Part shown: in pieces, positions 60,611 to 64,000 of the stretch
Numbering within the stretch: position 1 is the stretch's first letter
Layout: each line of letters begins with the position of its first letter
Assembly: GCA_029265355.1 (NCBI GenBank)
Contig: JAJUJL010000002.1
Span: 124,001-188,000 of the forward strand
Direction of reading: 5' to 3'
Length of the DNA stretch: 64,000 bases
DNA from: Chloroflexota bacterium
GTDB lineage: Bacteria > Chloroflexota > Anaerolineae > Anaerolineales > UBA4823
Program-made: the position numbers and the translations under genes
Notes under the pieces: model-generated
Told to the model about the DNA's origin: nothing
Database searches by the model: none
Seen by the model: only the letters and a program-made list of their open reading frames with translations

Positions 60611-60917
60611 TATAATTTTGCATCGTTAGAGAAACAGGACAGAAACCGGTAAAACAGTACAGCAATGGAATCAAAAGCAACCCCGTCCCGAGTAGATAAT
60701 CATAATTGCAATCATGGATACCAGCGCGGGGCGGGTTGCAACCAACCAGCAGCATCGTGATCGCAAGTTATGTCAACTATCGCCCAACGCAACCAGCGAC
60801 GGGCGATTTTTTTTATCATTTGCGCTATCATTGTTTACTATTGACCGAAAATCTTTGGGGGAGGGGGGTGTTGCGGCCTGTACGCCGCGACAACCCCCTC
60901 CTGCCTCGAATTTTCGG
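60611..60917 (+). promoter_or_regulatory. Structured leader region of aspS (or small RNA gene)
   Basis: A TATAAT at 60611-60616 begins a 330-nt non-coding stretch with three strong structures. Hairpin A pairs 60677-60690 with 60727-60739 (13 pairs, one bulged C). A terminator follows at 60779-60814. Hairpin C pairs 60845-60852 with 60910-60917 and, inside, 60861-60877 with 60884-60900 (17 positions, one mismatch), just before the aspS ribosome site. The 3' arm of hairpin A can also pair with the terminator (GGTTGC with 60789-60794, or GGGCG with 60781-60785). No T-box motif is seen. Confidence 0.55.
60779..60814 (+). terminator. Intrinsic terminator in the aspS leader
   Basis: ATCGCCC/GGGCGAT (60779-60785 with 60801-60807) with an inner CGC/GCG step and eight T (60807-60814), 132 nt before aspS. 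It either ends a small RNA or works as an attenuator. Confidence 0.88.
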
Positions 60918-60946
60918 GTGAGTTCTTATTTTCAGGAGCGAATGCA

Positions 60947-62713
60947 ATGTACAAAACTCACACTTGTGGCGAACTTCGCAGCAGTCATGTCGGACAACAC
61001 GTCACTCTTGCTGGATGGGTGAATCGCCGTCGCGATCATGGGGGAGTAACCTTCATTGATCTGCGCGATCGTTTCGGTTTGGTCCAGGTTGTTGCCAGCG
61101 TTGAAGCCAACCCAGAAGCCCACAAGACCCTGGCGCCTGTGCGCATGGAATGGGTGATACAGGTGGAAGGTGTGGTGCGAAAGCGCCTGGCAGGCATGGA
61201 AAACCCACGCCTGGAGACCGGTGAAATCGAAGTTGAGGTGCAAAACATCAAGATACTGAATCCTGCTCGCGTCACGCCGTTTCTGATCAGCTCGGAAGAT
61301 GATGCCGACGAACAGACCAGGTTGCGGTATCGCTACCTGGACTTGCGCCGTGAAAGGATGAAAAGGAACTTAACCTTGCGCCACCGCATGGTGAAATTCA
61401 TTCGCGATTACCTGGATGAGCGAGGTTTTCTGGAGGTGGAGACACCCATCTTGTTTAAAACGACCCCAGAAGGGGCACGCGATTATTTGGTTCCTTCGCG
61501 CATCCATCCGGGTGAATTCTATGCTCTGCCGCAATCGCCGCAACAACTCAAACAATTGCTGATGGTGGCAGGTGTAGAGCGGTACTTTCAGATTGCGCGC
61601 TGCTTTCGGGACGAGGACACGCGCGGCGACCGTCAGCCAGAATTTACCCAACTGGATTTAGAAATGTCCTTTGTCACTCGCGAAGATGTAATGGCCCTGG
61701 CAGAGGATCTGTTTACCAGGCTGGTGCAGGAAATTGTGCCCGAGAAGCGCTTGTTTGCCTCTCCCTGGCCGCGTTTCACCTACCAGCAGGTGATGGAACG
61801 CTACGGCAAGGATAACCCGGATATCCGTTTTGGGATGGAGTTGCATGATCTCACAGACCTGGCGGCAGGTTGCGGCTTCAGCGTCTTTGAGAATGCGGTT
61901 TCAGCAGGTGGGAATGTACGCGCCATCAACGCCCGCGGCCTGGGAGACTATTCGCGCAAGCAAATTGACGAGCTGAATGAATACGTGCAAAAGTTTAAGG
62001 CCAAGGGTTTGGCCTACCTGGCGATCACCTCCAGCGGCGAGCGGCGCTCTTCATTTGCCAGGTTCTTGAGTGAAGAGCGATTGCAGCAAATTATTCACCG
62101 TATGGATGCTCAAGCGGGTGATTTATTGCTGTTTGTCGCCGATCAGCCTGCCGTTGTTTTCGAGAGCCTGGGGCGATTGCGAGAAATGTTGGGAGATCGG
62201 CTTCAGCTGCGTGACCAGAATGTGCTGGCTTTCTGTTGGGTAGTCGATTTTCCCTTTGTGGTGTGGAATGAGGAAGAGCATCGTTGGGATCCCAGCCACC
62301 ACCTGTTCACCGCGCCGATGCCGGAGGACCTGCCCTTATTGGATAGCGATCCCGGTAAAGCAAGGGGTCAGCAATATGATATGGTTCTGAATGGTTATGA
62401 AGTTGGCGGCGGTTCGATTAGAATTCACGACAGCGCCCTGCAGGAAAAAGTTTTCGGGCTGATAGGCCTTGATTTGGAGGTTGCCAGGCAGCGCTTTGGT
62501 CATATGTTAGAAGCGTTTACCTATGGCACGCCGCCGCATGGCGGAATCGCCCCCGGCATTGACCGCATGTGCATGCTGCTGGCCGGGGAGCCGAACATCC
62601 GGGAGGTCATTGCTTTCCCCAAGAATCAGAATGCCCGTGACCTGATGGGAGACGCCCCCTCACCCGTAGAGCCAGAGCAGCTAAAGGAACTGCATATCAA
62701 GCTGGATCTATGA
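60947..62713 (+). CDS. aspS: Aspartyl-tRNA synthetase, bacterial type
   Basis: A 588-residue class IIb synthetase. The N-terminal anticodon-binding OB fold starts [20 protein letters not shown] and [16 protein letters not shown]. Motif 2 is [23 protein letters not shown] split over the usual loop, a GAD insertion domain spans about 300-400, and motif 3 is [16 protein letters not shown]. The size is that of bacterial AspRS. AGGAGCG precedes the start. An asnS gene follows after 46 nt, so Asn-tRNA can be made directly and a non-discriminating AspRS would not be needed. Confidence 0.97.
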   Translation: MYKTHTCGELRSSHVGQHVTLAGWVNRRRDHGGVTFIDLRDRFGLVQVVASVEANPEAHKTLAPVRMEWVIQVEGVVRKRLAGMENPRLETGEIEVEVQNIKILNPARVTPFLISSEDDADEQTRLRYRYLDLRRERMKRNLTLRHRMVKFIRDYLDERGFLEVETPILFKTTPEGARDYLVPSRIHPGEFYALPQSPQQLKQLLMVAGVERYFQIARCFRDEDTRGDRQPEFTQLDLEMSFVTREDVMALAEDLFTRLVQEIVPEKRLFASPWPRFTYQQVMERYGKDNPDIRFGMELHDLTDLAAGCGFSVFENAVSAGGNVRAINARGLGDYSRKQIDELNEYVQKFKAKGLAYLAITSSGERRSSFARFLSEERLQQIIHRMDAQAGDLLLFVADQPAVVFESLGRLREMLGDRLQLRDQNVLAFCWVVDFPFVVWNEEEHRWDPSHHLFTAPMPEDLPLLDSDPGKARGQQYDMVLNGYEVGGGSIRIHDSALQEKVFGLIGLDLEVARQRFGHMLEAFTYGTPPHGGIAPGIDRMCMLLAGEPNIREVIAFPKNQNARDLMGDAPSPVEPEQLKELHIKLDL

Positions 62714-62759
62714 GAAAAAATCAGCCTGTTGAAAGATCGTAGATTATCAGGAGAATCCA

Positions 62760-64000
<1,241 letters not shown>

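Noticed and set aside
60623..60946. T-box riboswitch or 6S RNA in the aspS leader
   Set aside because: No T-box consensus (GGGTGGNACCGCG-like) precedes the terminator, and the 5' and 3' ends do not form the closing stem expected for 6S RNA.

Overview
The window looks like a chromosomal stretch of an anaerobic or facultative bacterium, most likely a Chloroflexota member of the Anaerolineae type. This assignment is inference from gene content: many multiheme c-type cytochromes with b-type partners, a surface protein with a Thr/Pro linker and NBR1-type Ig fold, non-pyrrolysine MttB-family methyltransferases with corrinoid partners, and an aroK-aroB fusion. No rRNA, tRNA, CRISPR array or insertion sequence was found. 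Both ends cut genes: gcvPA on the left, asnS on the right.

Region 1 (1-5.6 kb): a glycine-cleavage unit (gcvH, gcvPA start) behind a tandem glycine riboswitch, then small membrane and enzyme genes and an ABC-2 type exporter. Region 2 (5.6-13.7 kb): a one-carbon demethylation island. A FadR-type GntR regulator, a corrinoid protein and a methyl-H4folate-type methyltransferase face away from two MttB-family methyltransferases and a PLP enzyme. The divergent promoters each carry a palindrome in the spacer. Region 3 (13.9-19.1 kb): two exported or surface proteins, a small orphan and histidine ammonia-lyase.

Region 4 (19.4-29.5 kb): a tightly coupled nine-gene operon (aroH, aroF, tyrA, aroA, aroE, aminotransferase, aroC, aroKB, aroQ) with pheA convergent at its end. 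Together they encode the whole shikimate pathway plus the Phe and Tyr branches. Upstream lie a consensus promoter, a 25-residue leader peptide containing FFAYYFY, and mutually exclusive antiterminator and terminator hairpins, which form a classical ribosome-dependent attenuator. Region 5 (29.7-37.4 kb): a secreted lipase-like hydrolase, gnd, an FtsX/LolD-like ABC pair, a MATE exporter and an FmdB-type zinc ribbon.

Region 6 (37.6-48 kb): two sulfur operons on the minus strand, each opened by a related ArsR-family regulator and each preceded by a perfect TGTGA-N6-TCACA site. One encodes an octaheme OTR-family cytochrome, a heptaheme/cytochrome b fusion and two YeeE/YedE halves, one of them fused to a rhodanese domain without its catalytic cysteine. 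The other encodes an SQR-like flavoprotein, DUF1641, a TusE/DsrC-like carrier and DsrE2. Region 7 (48-59.6 kb): a redox chain with two tandem nonaheme-cytochrome/cytochrome-b modules, a two-component system, and an octaheme/FeS/NrfD complex preceded by a collagen-like octaheme lipoprotein. Seven proteins in regions 6-7 carry 50 CXXCH motifs by hand count. Region 8 (59.9-64 kb): an XRE-cupin regulator, then aspS behind a long structured leader, and asnS.
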